Notes: generated from the letters alone by a model not told the origin. Shown: positions 1 through 9,013, counted from the first letter of the stretch. The stretch is 64,000 bases of DNA from Spirochaetota bacterium (GCA_038043445.1 JBBTBY010000028.1:50950-114949), one strand, 5' to 3'. Numbers and translations: made by a program.

Positions 1-1043
1 CACGCAAGCACCCTTGTCCGCCATTCGTCGATGCCGCAATGCGATACATCGGCGATGAGCTCCGTGAGGACATTCTTCGCATCGCCGATTATCGGGAGGT
101 CGACGGCGACGCTTTTATCCACCGAGGTGGGATCGATATCGATATGGATTATCTTCGAATGCGGGGCGAAGCTTTCGAGCTTACCGGTAACGCGGTCGTC
201 GAAGCGTGCACCGATCGACATGATAAGATCGCTTTCTGTGAGCGCGTGATTCGCCGCATAGAGCCCGTGCATGCCCGGCATACCGAGAAAAAGCTCTTCC
301 TGCATGGGATAGACGCCCATGGCAAGGAGCGTCGTCGTCACCGGGATGCCGGTCTTTTTGACGAACGCTCTCAGCTCATCCGAAGCACCTGAGGATATGA
401 TGCCTGCGCCGACGAGGAGCACCGGCCGCTTGGATTCCATTATCATCTTCGCGGCCTGTTTTATCTGACGGGGATGCCCTTTGTAGGTCGGCTTGTAGCT
501 CCGGATATCCACGGTCTCAGGATATTCCATCGCATGGGAGGTTTTCACTATGTTCGACGGCATATCAACGAGAACCGGTCCGGGTCTCCCGGTACGTGCG
601 ATATAGAACGCCTCTTTCAGAATGCGCGGAAGGTCCTCGATGGTCTTGACGAGGAAATTATGATTGGTTATCGATCTCGTTATCCCGATGATATCGGCTT
701 CCTGGAACGCATCGTTGCCGATAAGGCTGGTCGGCACCTGACCGGTTATCGCGACCATGGGTACGGAATCCATATAGGCGGTAGCGAGACCAGTGACGAG
801 ATTGGTGGCGCCGGGACCGCTCGTGGCGAGGCACACGCCCACCTTGCCGCTCGATCGTGCATAGCCGTCGGCAGCATGCGCCGCAGCCTGCTCATGACGC
901 GGTATGATGACGCGTACATCCTTCTGCTTCGCGAGCGCATCGAAAATGGGAATGACCTGTCCTCCCTGATAGCCGAACAGATATTCCACGCCCTCGCGAC
1001 GCAACGCCTCGATTATCATTTCAGAGCCAAGCATCTTCTTCAT
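1..1043 (-). CDS. ilvB: Acetolactate synthase large subunit, N-terminal 347 codons (partial)
   Basis: Catalytic subunit of acetolactate (acetohydroxyacid) synthase, the TPP-dependent first step of branched-chain amino acid synthesis. The gene runs off the left edge, so only the N-terminal 347 codons are present. Reading the minus strand from 1043 gives the TPP-binding domain with RHEQ (catalytic Glu at about residue 51), then ATSGPGATN and DSVPMVAITGQV, then the central domain with RPVLLVGAGI and ARFDDRVTGK. The ATG at 1043 follows a GAGGT about 6 nt upstream and gives the usual IlvB N-terminus. No frameshift is seen. A weak promoter (TTGACG, 17 nt, TACAGT at 1118-1090 on the minus strand) is possible. 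The family is clear. Whether it is the biosynthetic or a catabolic isozyme cannot be told without the small subunit. Confidence 0.95.
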   Translation of the reverse strand, partial: MKKMLGSEMIIEALRREGVEYLFGYQGGQVIPIFDALAKQKDVRVIIPRHEQAAAHAADGYARSSGKVGVCLATSGPGATNLVTGLATAYMDSVPMVAITGQVPTSLIGNDAFQEADIIGITRSITNHNFLVKTIEDLPRILKEAFYIARTGRPGPVLVDMPSNIVKTSHAMEYPETVDIRSYKPTYKGHPRQIKQAAKMIMESKRPVLLVGAGIISSGASDELRAFVKKTGIPVTTTLLAMGVYPMQEELFLGMPGMHGLYAANHALTESDLIMSIGARFDDRVTGKLESFAPHSKIIHIDIDPTSVDKSVAVDLPIIGDAKNVLTELIADVSHCGIDEWRTRVLA

Positions 1044-1177
1044 GCCGCGACCTCGCTTGCATTTGCCGCGCTCAAAGCGCAGCGCAGATACTGTATAATA
1101 AAACGCGATAAACGTCAAACGCAGTACGGACCGACGCGAATTCCCGCGAAGAGCGGCCCGATTCCGGCCGGAAACCA

Positions 1178-1206
1178 TTGACAGTACGGGTACTTGCGGC
1201 TATACT
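1178..1206 (+). promoter_or_regulatory. Sigma-70 promoter of the CPBP protease gene
   Basis: TTGACA at 1178-1183, a 17-nt spacer and TATACT at 1201-1206. The predicted transcription start (about 1213) lies only about 5 nt before the ATG at 1218, and there is no Shine-Dalgarno sequence. This decides the start of the next gene: an upstream in-frame ATG at 1194 lies inside the promoter. Confidence 0.75.
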
Positions 1207-1217
1207 ATCCACCCATT

Positions 1218-2114
1218 ATGAGCATTCGTATATCACAAAGAACGGGCGGTATCATATTCTGCTCGCTCGCATATGCTGCGGTCACCGCGGTGTGGTTCCT
1301 CTCGTATGCGGCGTCCCCCGGGACCTTCGTGTCGGCATATCCGAAGCCGTCCATGGCGTATTATTTCACGATGATCGCCGCTCTATTCGCGTTCGTGCTC
1401 TGTTATGTGAGGAAGGAAAGCCGTCCGCTTGCCGCCGTGTTCATTATTTTCGCGGCCGATTCCGCGACATCGCTCCTGCTTTCAGTCGTCGGTCCTGTCG
1501 TTTTCCCGAAACTCGCATCCGACCTTCCATCAAAATTGACCTTCGATGCGCTCCATTTTTCCGTTGAGATAGCCCTCTATTGTCTCGCCTTGCTGCCGAT
1601 ATTCCCCGTGCTCTCCGTGCGCTCATCGTCCCCGCGTGACGGTGTGGCCCGCGTACTTGCTTTTGCGCCGTTCGAGCGAACGAGCCGTGTCAGGCGCAGC
1701 ATCATTACCGTGCTCTTCGTGCTTACCATGCTCATCCTCATCATGCTCATCGTCCGTACGTGGATGAAGCCGGTGACGGGCGAACCGCTCATGCGCATCT
1801 GGCCCTTCCTCATCATATTATCGATACTGGTGGCCGTGCTCAATGAGCTCCCGTTCCGATGGATAATGCCGCGGGCGATACGATCGGTGAGCGGGTCATG
1901 GCTCATCGGCATCCTCCTGCCGGCGCTGGCCTGGGCGCTTTATCACGCGTTCTTCGGCGAGGGCATGCCCCGCGGTGCGGCAGGTTTCATCATTTCGTTC
2001 GCCGGGGCGATATGGTTCCAGATATTGGTCGATGAATTCCGGACGCTTCGATTTGCGGTCATCATGCATGCGCTCATCGAGCTCTACGCATTCGGTCAAT
2101 TATATGCACGATAG
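1218..2114 (+). CDS. CPBP family intramembrane metalloprotease (CAAX protease-like)
   Basis: Polytopic membrane protein of 298 aa with about eight hydrophobic segments. The C-terminal half carries the CPBP (Abi/CAAX-protease) pattern: a motif 1-like NELPFR, then HAFFG and HALIEL in later helices, the His residues being the expected metal ligands. The first Glu of the usual EExxxR motif is Asn here, so activity may be altered. Members process prenylated or secreted peptides or act as membrane scaffolds; the substrate here is unknown. The start at 1218 is set by the promoter just upstream. A glycosyltransferase gene follows after 24 nt and may be cotranscribed. Confidence 0.75.
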   Translation: MSIRISQRTGGIIFCSLAYAAVTAVWFLSYAASPGTFVSAYPKPSMAYYFTMIAALFAFVLCYVRKESRPLAAVFIIFAADSATSLLLSVVGPVVFPKLASDLPSKLTFDALHFSVEIALYCLALLPIFPVLSVRSSSPRDGVARVLAFAPFERTSRVRRSIITVLFVLTMLILIMLIVRTWMKPVTGEPLMRIWPFLIILSILVAVLNELPFRWIMPRAIRSVSGSWLIGILLPALAWALYHAFFGEGMPRGAAGFIISFAGAIWFQILVDEFRTLRFAVIMHALIELYAFGQLYAR

Positions 2115-2138
2115 GCCGCTCTATAATAAGGAGATCTC

Positions 2139-3308
2139 ATGAAGGTCGCGATGTTCTCGGATTGCTATATCCCTATTATCAACGGCGTCGTCACCGCCAT
2201 TGCGCAGCTCAAGGACGGTCTGGAAAAGCGCGGGCATGAAGTCCATGTCGTTACGGTCCGGTATCATGGGCATAAAGGGAAGGAGCCGAACGTGCTTCGT
2301 CTCCCGACGCTGCCGTTCTCCTTAGGAAAGCAAAGCTATGGATTAGGGCTCGATCTCTTCGGCATGGCGACGAGGCGGATGCGTTCCGTCGGCGTCGAGC
2401 TCATTCATTCGCACACGGAATTCCTGCTCGATGAGTCCGCGCGAAGCGCAGCACGGAAACTCGGCATACCGATAATCCATACGTTCCATACGATGTGGCA
2501 TGACTATGTCCATTACATACCCGGCGGATTTTTGAACTACGAGCGCATCAAACGGATGTATAAAGTACGGCTCGCCCCCTGCGCGGCGATAATCGCGCCT
2601 TCGATAAAGGCGAAAAAGTACGTGCTCGATATCGTGCCGGACATGCCCATCGAGGTGATACCCAACGGCATCGATACGTCGAAGTTCCGTTCATCCGTGG
2701 TGACGCCCGAATTCATACGCGATGCCCGCGCGCGGTACGGGCTTAAGGACGGGGAAAAGCTCATGCTCTTCGTCGGGCGCATCGGTCCGGAAAAACGCGT
2801 CGTGGCGCTCCTCGATGCGATGCTGCCGGTGCTTAAGAAGCATGCGAACGTGAAGATGGCGTTCGTGGGCGACGGGGGCGATCTGCATACGCTCAAGCAC
2901 CGTGTCGATCATGAAAAGCTCCACGGCCGTGTCATGTTCCCCGGCTTTGTGACCTGGAAGGAGATATTCGCCATCTATTCCATCGCTTCGCTCTACGTGA
3001 CCGCTTCGCTTTCCGAAGTGCATCCGATGACCGTTATCGAAAGCCTCATCTGCGGGCTGCCGCTCGTCGCCCGTCGGGACGACAGCTATCTCGATCAGAT
3101 AATCGAGGGAGAGAACGGTCATCTTGTTCCGAGCGAAGAGGAGATGACGCGCGTGGTCATGGACCTTATCGTTGATGACGAACGTCTTCTGGCATACTCG
3201 AAGAAAAGCGCGGCCTTTGCTTCGAAATTCTCGGCGGAGGGGCACACCGTCGCTGTTGAGTCGTTCTATCGCCGTGTCATCGATGCATATCCCGGACGGA
3301 TATCGTAA
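2139..3308 (+). CDS. GT4 family glycosyltransferase (MgtA/diacylglycerol glucosyltransferase-like)
   Basis: Retaining GT-B glycosyltransferase of 389 aa. The N-terminal Rossmann domain starts KVAMFSDCYIPIINGV and contains a HTFHTMWHDYVHY segment typical of the MgtA/glycolipid-synthase branch. The C-terminal donor-binding domain has LFVGRIGPEKR and the E-x7-E motif in SEVHPMTVIES. The start ATG has a strong SD (AAGGAG, 6 nt). It probably adds a sugar from a nucleotide donor to a membrane diacylglycerol, but that substrate is inferred from the subfamily look only. The alpha-galactosidase gene begins 20 nt after its stop, so the two look like one operon. Confidence 0.9.
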   Translation: MKVAMFSDCYIPIINGVVTAIAQLKDGLEKRGHEVHVVTVRYHGHKGKEPNVLRLPTLPFSLGKQSYGLGLDLFGMATRRMRSVGVELIHSHTEFLLDESARSAARKLGIPIIHTFHTMWHDYVHYIPGGFLNYERIKRMYKVRLAPCAAIIAPSIKAKKYVLDIVPDMPIEVIPNGIDTSKFRSSVVTPEFIRDARARYGLKDGEKLMLFVGRIGPEKRVVALLDAMLPVLKKHANVKMAFVGDGGDLHTLKHRVDHEKLHGRVMFPGFVTWKEIFAIYSIASLYVTASLSEVHPMTVIESLICGLPLVARRDDSYLDQIIEGENGHLVPSEEEMTRVVMDLIVDDERLLAYSKKSAAFASKFSAEGHTVAVESFYRRVIDAYPGRIS

Positions 3309-3328
3309 CGCGCCGGCAGCGGGGGATC

Positions 3329-5323
3329 ATGAAACGCAAGAACGGGAAACCGATGAACGGCGATACGTCACGCCATTATGACATCAACTGGCGCGATCTT
3401 GTTTCCGCGCCCGCCGTTGAACTGAAATTCGGCACCGAGCGCAAACGGTTCCCCCTCTCGGCGAACGCATCGCCCGCGCGCAGGGACCTGTCGTTCAGCA
3501 ATGAGCATATCTCGCTTACCGGCGTCTGGAAGAACCTCGATGCTTCCGGGTCCGCGCTCTCGCTTTCTCTCACCAATGTCTCCCGCCAGTCCCTGCGGAT
3601 AACACGGCTCATCTTTCCCGCGGAGAACGGCATCGATAATTTCCTTAAGAATTTCCTGCCGAAGAACATATCGTTCCTTCGTAACGGTTATCAGTCATGG
3701 TCCACGGCGAGGAGCTATCGCATCAAGGACAGGCCGCTTCGTCCCTGGCTCCATATCGTGTCGAGCATATCGGGCAACCTGTCCAATCTTCCGTCCCATA
3801 CGCCGGGCATATTCTCAAGCGAGATGTACTCGATAATCGCAGATTCATCGAACGATGCGGCGTTCCTGGTGGGGCAGGCGGGGCGCTTCGATCAGCTCTT
3901 CTATATCAAGCTCCATCTGTACCCGCGAACGAAGAAAAGCCACTTCGAGGTCATATTCGACTTCGGGAGGAAGATGCTGCAGCCCGGGCAGACCGTTGCG
4001 CTCGATGAGATAATACTCGCGAAAGGGGAGAAGATATCCCTTCAGCAGCGGTATTTCGATTATATCAAAAGATCCATGGGATATAAGCCGCCGAAAAAAA
4101 GCTACACCGGATGGAGCAGCTGGTACTATTATTTCAATAATATCACGCCCGAGGTCATCTATAAGAACCTTTCCATCATCAAGAAGTTCAATATCCCTCT
4201 CGACATCATTCAGATAGACGACGGGTATATGAAGATTGTCGGAGACTGGTTCGCATTGAAGCCCGCGTTCACGGGGAAAATGGGCGAGCTTGCGGGGGCG
4301 ATACGCTCGGCGGGATTCACGCCGGGTATATGGACGGCGCCGTTCGTTGCGGATAAGACATCCGACCTCGCGCGTTTCTATCCCGAATTCCTGCTCCGCA
4401 CCGAATTCGGCAAACCCATAGTCGCCGGATATAATCCGACATGGCCGGGGAAATTCTATTACAGCCTCGATGTAACGCACCCCCTTGTCGAGGATTACAT
4501 CACGCAGGTCATTCGCACCTATACGAAGGAGTGGGGGTTCTCGTACCTCAAACTCGATTTCATGTTCGCCGCATGCGTCCGCGGCGGGAATCACATGAAC
4601 CTGAAGCTCTCGCGGCCGGAGGCGCTCAAGCACGGCATGGAGCTCATCAAAAAAGCCGCCGGCAATTCGGTCACCCTTTCCGGCTGCGGCATGCCGCTGT
4701 CGCCGGGCATAGGCCTTGTCGACTCGATGCGCGTGGGCCCCGATACCGCGCCGTATTGGATGGAGATAGCCGGTTCCATTCTGCAGACGGCCGCCATGTA
4801 CGGGGTGCGCAATTCCATACGCAATACCTTCGTGCGCTGCTTCATGAACAAGCGGCTCTGGGTGAACGACCCCGACTGTCTCATGCTCCGCGAACATCGT
4901 ACCAAGCTCACCCGGCATGAACGGACGAGCCATGTGAACGCGGTGCTCATTTCCGGCGGCTCGCTTTTCTTCAGCGATAATTTTGAGGAGCTGCCGCCGC
5001 GCATCATCGACAGGATACCCACGATACTTGCTGTCGCCGCGAAATGCTACCGCGGGGAGACGATACCGCTCGATTACATGGAAAAAGAGATACCGGAGAT
5101 GATATATAACACGTCCGGCTATATCGGTCTCTTCAATTTCTCATCGGGCGAGCGTACGTTCACCATTTCCGCACGCGGCACCGCGGTGCTTCCTCCGATA
5201 AAGGCATTGAAGAACGTATGGACCGGCGATATGGAATTCCCATTGTCCAACGGCACGATAGTCCCGCCGCGCGTGAAGCATCATGCATCGCAGTTGTACG
5301 AGATAATACCGATTTCCCGATAG
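3329..5323 (+). CDS. Alpha-galactosidase, glycoside hydrolase family 36
   Basis: Enzyme of 664 aa that releases terminal alpha-galactose from oligosaccharides or galactomannan side chains. An N-terminal beta-sandwich (about 1-240) is followed by a TIM barrel that starts at GWSSWYYYFNN and contains IIQIDDGY. SYLKLDF carries the nucleophile Asp (about residue 410) and RVGPDTAPYW the acid/base Asp (about 472). There is a short beta-domain at the C-terminus. No signal peptide, so it is cytoplasmic. The start at 3329 follows a GGGGG-type SD; ATG 3353 is an alternative. The gene is convergent with the antiporter gene, with 18 nt between the stops. GH31 and GH27 are less likely given the motif set. 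Confidence 0.9.
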   Translation: MKRKNGKPMNGDTSRHYDINWRDLVSAPAVELKFGTERKRFPLSANASPARRDLSFSNEHISLTGVWKNLDASGSALSLSLTNVSRQSLRITRLIFPAENGIDNFLKNFLPKNISFLRNGYQSWSTARSYRIKDRPLRPWLHIVSSISGNLSNLPSHTPGIFSSEMYSIIADSSNDAAFLVGQAGRFDQLFYIKLHLYPRTKKSHFEVIFDFGRKMLQPGQTVALDEIILAKGEKISLQQRYFDYIKRSMGYKPPKKSYTGWSSWYYYFNNITPEVIYKNLSIIKKFNIPLDIIQIDDGYMKIVGDWFALKPAFTGKMGELAGAIRSAGFTPGIWTAPFVADKTSDLARFYPEFLLRTEFGKPIVAGYNPTWPGKFYYSLDVTHPLVEDYITQVIRTYTKEWGFSYLKLDFMFAACVRGGNHMNLKLSRPEALKHGMELIKKAAGNSVTLSGCGMPLSPGIGLVDSMRVGPDTAPYWMEIAGSILQTAAMYGVRNSIRNTFVRCFMNKRLWVNDPDCLMLREHRTKLTRHERTSHVNAVLISGGSLFFSDNFEELPPRIIDRIPTILAVAAKCYRGETIPLDYMEKEIPEMIYNTSGYIGLFNFSSGERTFTISARGTAVLPPIKALKNVWTGDMEFPLSNGTIVPPRVKHHASQLYEIIPISR

Positions 5324-5341
5324 GGCTCTGACTGCGTGATG

Positions 5342-6610
5342 TTACATCTGTCCATGCATGAGCGTCATCTGAATCAGGAAAACGGCTATCCCCGCGATAT
5401 AGCCGATGAACGCGAGTGCGCCTATTCTTTTCAGATACCAGAAAAAATCGATCTTCTCGATGCTCATCGCCGCCACACCTGCCGCCGATCCGATGATAAG
5501 GATACTGCCCCCGGTGCCCGCGCAGTAGGTGAGGAATTGCCAGAAAAAGCTGTCCGTGCCGTGCAGTGAAAGCGGGTACATCCCCATGACCGCCGCCACG
5601 AGCGGTACATTATCGACGACGGCTGAAAGCAGCCCGATGACGGAGATGATGATAACATCATTGCCTATCGCTGCCGACAGGAATTTCGACAGTTCTGCAA
5701 GGGAGCCGTTCGCTTCGAGCGCCGCTACGCAGAGCAGTATACCGAGAAAGAAAAGGACGCTCGCGCTGTCTATCCGCTGAAGCGCATTGGCTACCGAGAA
5801 TTTCTTTCGCGATTCGTTATCTTTCCCCCGATGCATTATTTCGGTCGCTATCCACAGGACGGAGAGCCCGAAGAGGATGCCGATGAACGGCGGAAGATGG
5901 GTGACCGTTTTGAACACCGGTGTGAAAAGCAGTACCCCGAGGCCGAGGAAGAACACGACGTTCTTCTCGCGCGAGACCACGCCCGCATCGTTCGCTGCGA
6001 TACGCCCGCGGACAAAGAACGATGCTGCTATGAGTGGAACGAGAAGACACGCGATCGAGGGGAGGATATTATGCTGTATCGTCGGCAGCGTTGTTATATT
6101 CCCGCCTATCCAGAGCATGGTCGTCGTAACGTCGCCGATGGGGGACCATGCCCCGCCGGCATTCGCCGCAATGACTATCATGCCGGCGAAGGTAAGCCGG
6201 TCATTCCTGTCGGACAATATCTTCTGCACGAGGGAGACCATGACGATGGCGGTAGTGAGATTGTCGAGCACCGCTGAGAGAAAGAACGTGATGCTCGCGA
6301 TTATCCAAAGGAGCGTTCGTTTGTTGCGTGTACGGATACGGCTTGTGATGACCTCGAACCCGCCATGTGCATCGATGAGTTCGACGATGGTCATAGCCCC
6401 GAGCAGGAAGAACAGTATCTCTGCTATTCCCTCGAAATGCTCCTTGAGCGAGAGAATGACCTCATGTTTATCCGGCTGCCAGAGGACGTATACTGTCCAT
6501 GCCAGTATTCCCGCTGCAAGCGCGCTCGCAGCCTTGTTCACCTTCAGCGTATGCTCGAGAGCGATGAGCGTATACCCGGCGATGAATATGGCGATCATTA
6601 CGAATATCAT
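5342..6610 (-). CDS. nhaD: NhaD-type Na+/H+ antiporter
   Basis: Integral membrane ion/H+ antiporter of 422 aa with about 12 transmembrane segments (ion transporter superfamily, NhaD/ArsB branch). The NhaD-like features are LFFLLGAMTIVELID near the N-terminus, AVLDNLTTAIVMVSLV, then AANAGGAWSPIGDVTTTMLWIGG, and the second-half repeat SAVVDNVPLVAAVMGM followed by GTGGSILIIGSAAG. The start ATG at 6610 was chosen because it begins a hydrophobic helix and has GAGG 6 nt upstream; a longer frame to 6667 lacks an SD. It exports Na+ in exchange for protons at the inner membrane. Monocistronic as far as can be seen. Confidence 0.9.
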   Translation of the reverse strand: MIFVMIAIFIAGYTLIALEHTLKVNKAASALAAGILAWTVYVLWQPDKHEVILSLKEHFEGIAEILFFLLGAMTIVELIDAHGGFEVITSRIRTRNKRTLLWIIASITFFLSAVLDNLTTAIVMVSLVQKILSDRNDRLTFAGMIVIAANAGGAWSPIGDVTTTMLWIGGNITTLPTIQHNILPSIACLLVPLIAASFFVRGRIAANDAGVVSREKNVVFFLGLGVLLFTPVFKTVTHLPPFIGILFGLSVLWIATEIMHRGKDNESRKKFSVANALQRIDSASVLFFLGILLCVAALEANGSLAELSKFLSAAIGNDVIIISVIGLLSAVVDNVPLVAAVMGMYPLSLHGTDSFFWQFLTYCAGTGGSILIIGSAAGVAAMSIEKIDFFWYLKRIGALAFIGYIAGIAVFLIQMTLMHGQM

Positions 6611-6702
6611 TGACGCCTCATGATAATAAAGTAGTCTACGTATACGGCATAACATGTGATATGTCAATATTATTTTTGTCCGTGTGAAGGGATAGGAGAT
6701 TT

Positions 6703-6734
6703 ACCCGGATTCCCGGATTCACAAGATTTTATTG
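6703..6734. repeat. Dispersed CCGGAT repeat (family R1), copy 1
   Basis: Begins with the ACCCGGAT unit that also starts copies at 54454 and 55635 and is related to the segment at 7790. In this copy only the first part (two CCGGAT blocks, then AAGATTTTATTGG) is kept. It sits between the antiporter and the toxin-antitoxin pair. Confidence 0.6.
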
Positions 6735-6747
6735 GCTATGCCAACGC

Positions 6748-6793
6748 ACCCCTAACCCCCAGCCCCTTTCCCCTCTGAGAAGGGAAAGGGGAG
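6748..6793. repeat. C-rich/G-rich inverted repeat (family R2), copy 1
   Basis: A run of CCCCTAACCCCC is followed by the arms CCCCTTTCCCCT and AGGGAAAGGGG around a short loop. A near-identical element in opposite orientation lies at 55999-56040. This is a REP-like intergenic hairpin; it could also act as a transcript end. Confidence 0.6.
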
Positions 6794-6850
6794 CGTTTAT
6801 TGTTTTACAGAAAATATCATTTACATGTGCAAAGCACGTAAAGCTGAATA

Positions 6851-6878
6851 TTGACAAAATGTCAAAAGAGGTTACTAT
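6851..6878 (+). promoter_or_regulatory. Promoter and palindromic operator of the toxin-antitoxin operon
   Basis: TTGACA (6851-6856), a 16-nt spacer and TACTAT (6873-6878), ending 6 nt before the ATG at 6885, which predicts a leaderless mRNA. The -35 box is half of a perfect inverted repeat, TTGACA-AAA-TGTCAA (6851-6865), a likely site for autorepression as is usual in type II toxin-antitoxin operons. Confidence 0.5.
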
Positions 6879-6884
6879 TTCATC

Positions 6885-7469
6885 ATGACTACAGAACGTT
6901 TAATAAAGTCGAATGTAATTTCAAAAGAACAAGAAATCCAAGAGTTATCAGAAATCGTTGAGGCTCTTCAGGAAAACAACAAGGAACTCAGTGAATTAAT
7001 CGGGCACCTTTCAGCCGAGAACGAGGACTTGCAGATTCAGTACAAACAATTAAAAGACATTATACCATACATTCAATGTAAATATCCCCCATACACGTTC
7101 GCGGAAATAATGCATTTGTCTTCACACCAAGTGGTGAAAATTGCAGAGAAAATCGACTTGTTTTCCGATGAAAAATCTGCGCTTAGAATTTCCCGTGTAA
7201 AAAAGGGTGCGCCGCGAAAATATGAAACATTAGTTTTACTTTCAGCGTTCGCTTTTATTAAAATATTCGAGTCAATAACTAATGCAATAAAATATCCATC
7301 TGATTATTCAGGCGTGTATAAAATAATTAAATCGAAGTTGAAATTACTGGCGCCCCTTGTGATTAATTATGAAGCTATTGATTCTATTGCGATATCGAAT
7401 TCCTCCGACAAGTCATTAAAAAAAATATGGGATAATAACATAGAGGACGAGGCGTGGAGGGATTTATAG
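6885..7469 (+). CDS. Coiled-coil protein upstream of MazF/PemK toxin (possible atypical antitoxin)
   Basis: Protein of 194 aa that I do not recognise. Residues about 12-62 form a strongly heptad-like, Glu/Leu-rich coiled coil. The middle is basic (RISRVKKGAPRKYE) and the C-terminus ends in acidic/aromatic IEDEAWRDL. It is AT-rich compared with the flanks. Its TAG stop overlaps the GTG start of the toxin by one base and the toxin's SD lies inside it, so the two are translationally coupled. Position and coupling suggest an antitoxin, but it is twice the usual size of MazE-like antitoxins and has no obvious AbrB or RHH domain. The start ATG follows a -10 box by 6 nt with no SD. Confidence 0.6.
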   Translation: MTTERLIKSNVISKEQEIQELSEIVEALQENNKELSELIGHLSAENEDLQIQYKQLKDIIPYIQCKYPPYTFAEIMHLSSHQVVKIAEKIDLFSDEKSALRISRVKKGAPRKYETLVLLSAFAFIKIFESITNAIKYPSDYSGVYKIIKSKLKLLAPLVINYEAIDSIAISNSSDKSLKKIWDNNIEDEAWRDL

Positions 7470-7789
7470 TGAAAGGTGAAGTTGTTGTTGTGAACTATCC
7501 GTTTACGGATCATGCAAATGCAAAAAAGCGCCCCGCGTTCTCGATAAGAAAGCACGGAGAGGATTATACTTTATTGCCGATCACGAAGCAGGCGCATCAT
7601 GATATGCGTTACACCCATAAAATCACGAATGCGTCATTCAGCAACGGCTATCTTGCATTTGATTCGTATGTCCGTTGCGACACGATATTTACTCTCCATG
7701 AAAGCCTTGTCGATCGCGCAATCGGTCAAATAAAACAGATCGATGTGGATGCTGTCATAGAAAAAGTTGTCGATTTCATAAAGAACTAA
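7469..7789 (+). CDS. MazF/PemK family type II toxin (mRNA interferase)
   Basis: Toxin of 106 aa of the CcdB/PemK fold. The N-terminal GEVVVVNYPFTDH followed by KKRPAFSI is the PemK/MazF signature (GDIV..PF.D...KRPALV). Ribosome-independent RNA cleavage is the known activity of the family. The GTG at 7469 is preferred over the in-frame GTG at 7454 because a perfect GGAGG (7456-7460) lies 8 nt before it. It overlaps the stop of the upstream coiled-coil gene by one base. Confidence 0.8.
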   Translation: MKGEVVVVNYPFTDHANAKKRPAFSIRKHGEDYTLLPITKQAHHDMRYTHKITNASFSNGYLAFDSYVRCDTIFTLHESLVDRAIGQIKQIDVDAVIEKVVDFIKN

Positions 7790-7833
7790 CCGGATTTCAT
7801 CGCTCGTGTAATCCTGTGATCCGGTCGATGCAA
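7790..7833. repeat. Dispersed CCGGAT repeat (family R1), copy 2
   Basis: Shares ACCGGATTTCATC, CGTGTAATCCTGT and ATCCGGT with the copy at 55635. It starts directly at the stop codon of the toxin gene. Confidence 0.65.
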
Positions 7834-7847
7834 ATCGCCCTCCCGTA

Positions 7848-7880
7848 GCGGCTTTGCCGCCTGGCTGCGCCAAAGGCGCA
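7848..7880. repeat. Two adjacent perfect hairpins
   Basis: GCGGCTTTGCCGC (7848-7860) and TGCGCCAAAGGCGCA (7866-7880) are small perfect stem-loops 5 nt apart. No T-run follows, so they are not a standard terminator; they look like part of a degenerate repeat. Confidence 0.5.
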
Positions 7881-8494
7881 CGCGTGGCTCGCATCGACTA
7901 AGCACATCCTGTGCAATCGATATGACGTGTTGCTCAATGTTGTTTTAAGCACACTCAATATTGCTTAAGATTAGCGAATATTGCAAGCATATTTCATCAC
8001 GAACATGGGTGAATGTTGGTTTACGTTGTCAATGCTTGCTCTATCTACTACATCATGGGCAATATACGGACAACATTTTTATTGAGAATCAGGATAGGAA
8101 GCACTGCCCGCATCGACCCCCTACAGGTTCGGTTTCCTCCTGCGCTTCGACTCCACTATCGTTCCGCTCAGCTACCACCTTCCCTTATTTACCCCAGAAG
8201 AGTATTATGACGCCATTCTTTCAGAATGCCTTTCTTGCGCATCATGAGGAAACCTATTCCAGAGGGGGTGTCGACGGCGACGACCTTCCGCGCAGTCAGG
8301 TCGCCCTCGGCTCATCGTCCGCCTCGGGTAACGCGACATCCGTGTCGCTATCGCCGCACAGTACTCCGCACTACCGCTTGCACTTAACAGCGCGCGCTCT
8401 GTGTTGCATACTATGAGTGGTGCAGGTAGTGCAATATCACAAACGACCGAAAGGTCGAGGCGCTTACGCTTAAGACTACGCTGCGCTACCCACC
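7881..8494. other. Non-coding, decayed stretch
   Basis: No reading frame here has a credible start, SD and protein-like composition. A short palindromic-like word, GCACATCCTGTGCAA (7901-7915), recurs at about 53738. The stretch lies upstream of a transposase remnant and may include more of that element decayed beyond recognition. Confidence 0.4.
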
Positions 8495-9013
8495 CTGCCG
8501 CGTGTAGCACGCTCCCTTAGATTCATTATTTATATCATCTATGCCAAGCAAGCAGATGCCATACAGCGGATACTGAAGTCGCTGGGACTGTGGACGGTGG
8601 ATACGCCGCGCGCACCGCCGAGGAGACTGTTGCCTGAGCCGGAGCTGACATACGTGCCCATCGTGGATGACTGGTGGGTGGGTGTAGACTTGTTTGAACC
8701 CTCGCAGGCAGAGGGCACGATGTACGGATTTGACGATGCCGTGCAAAACGGCGACAGCAATGCTGATCAGGTATGCGAGACCGATACCGACGCTGATCAA
8801 ACGGAGCGCTGGTATGAGGCAGCAGTCGATGACTGGGGCTCCAGAGTGAGTTCGCGCATGCGTAAGGAGAGATGCGTCCTTATAGGTTGTAAATGTTCAG
8901 AGGCGACTGCGATTCAAGCTAAATTCAGCAGGTGGAAGAATGAGCGTGGGCGTAAGGTAGATGGACGGACGGGAGAGGCGGTAAAAATGGACGCGGATTC
9001 GACCGCGACTTGA
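8495..9013 (+). pseudogene. IS91-type transposase, C-terminal remnant
   Basis: The reading frame on the plus strand gives LRFIIYIIYAKQADAIQRIL followed by KSLGLW, matching the region after the zinc ribbon in IS91/ISCR (Y2) transposases, where an FIxDxxVIxxIL-HLGLW pattern is typical. The Pro/Arg-rich linker and a PELTYVPIVDDWW segment that follow also fit. The catalytic N-terminal part is missing and the frame then runs into low-similarity sequence. The call rests on a short pattern, so it is moderate. Confidence 0.5.

Noticed and set aside
474..1181. Long plus-strand open frame of 235 codons
   Set aside because: It is antisense to ilvB, which reads cleanly on the minus strand. No SD and no protein-like motifs.
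3845..4933. Minus-strand open frame of 362 codons
   Set aside because: Antisense to the GH36 alpha-galactosidase gene with its catalytic motifs; a GC-rich shadow.
5787..6623. Plus-strand open frame of 278 codons
   Set aside because: Antisense to the NhaD antiporter gene; composition (Met/Thr/Ser/Arg-rich) is that of a reversed membrane protein gene.
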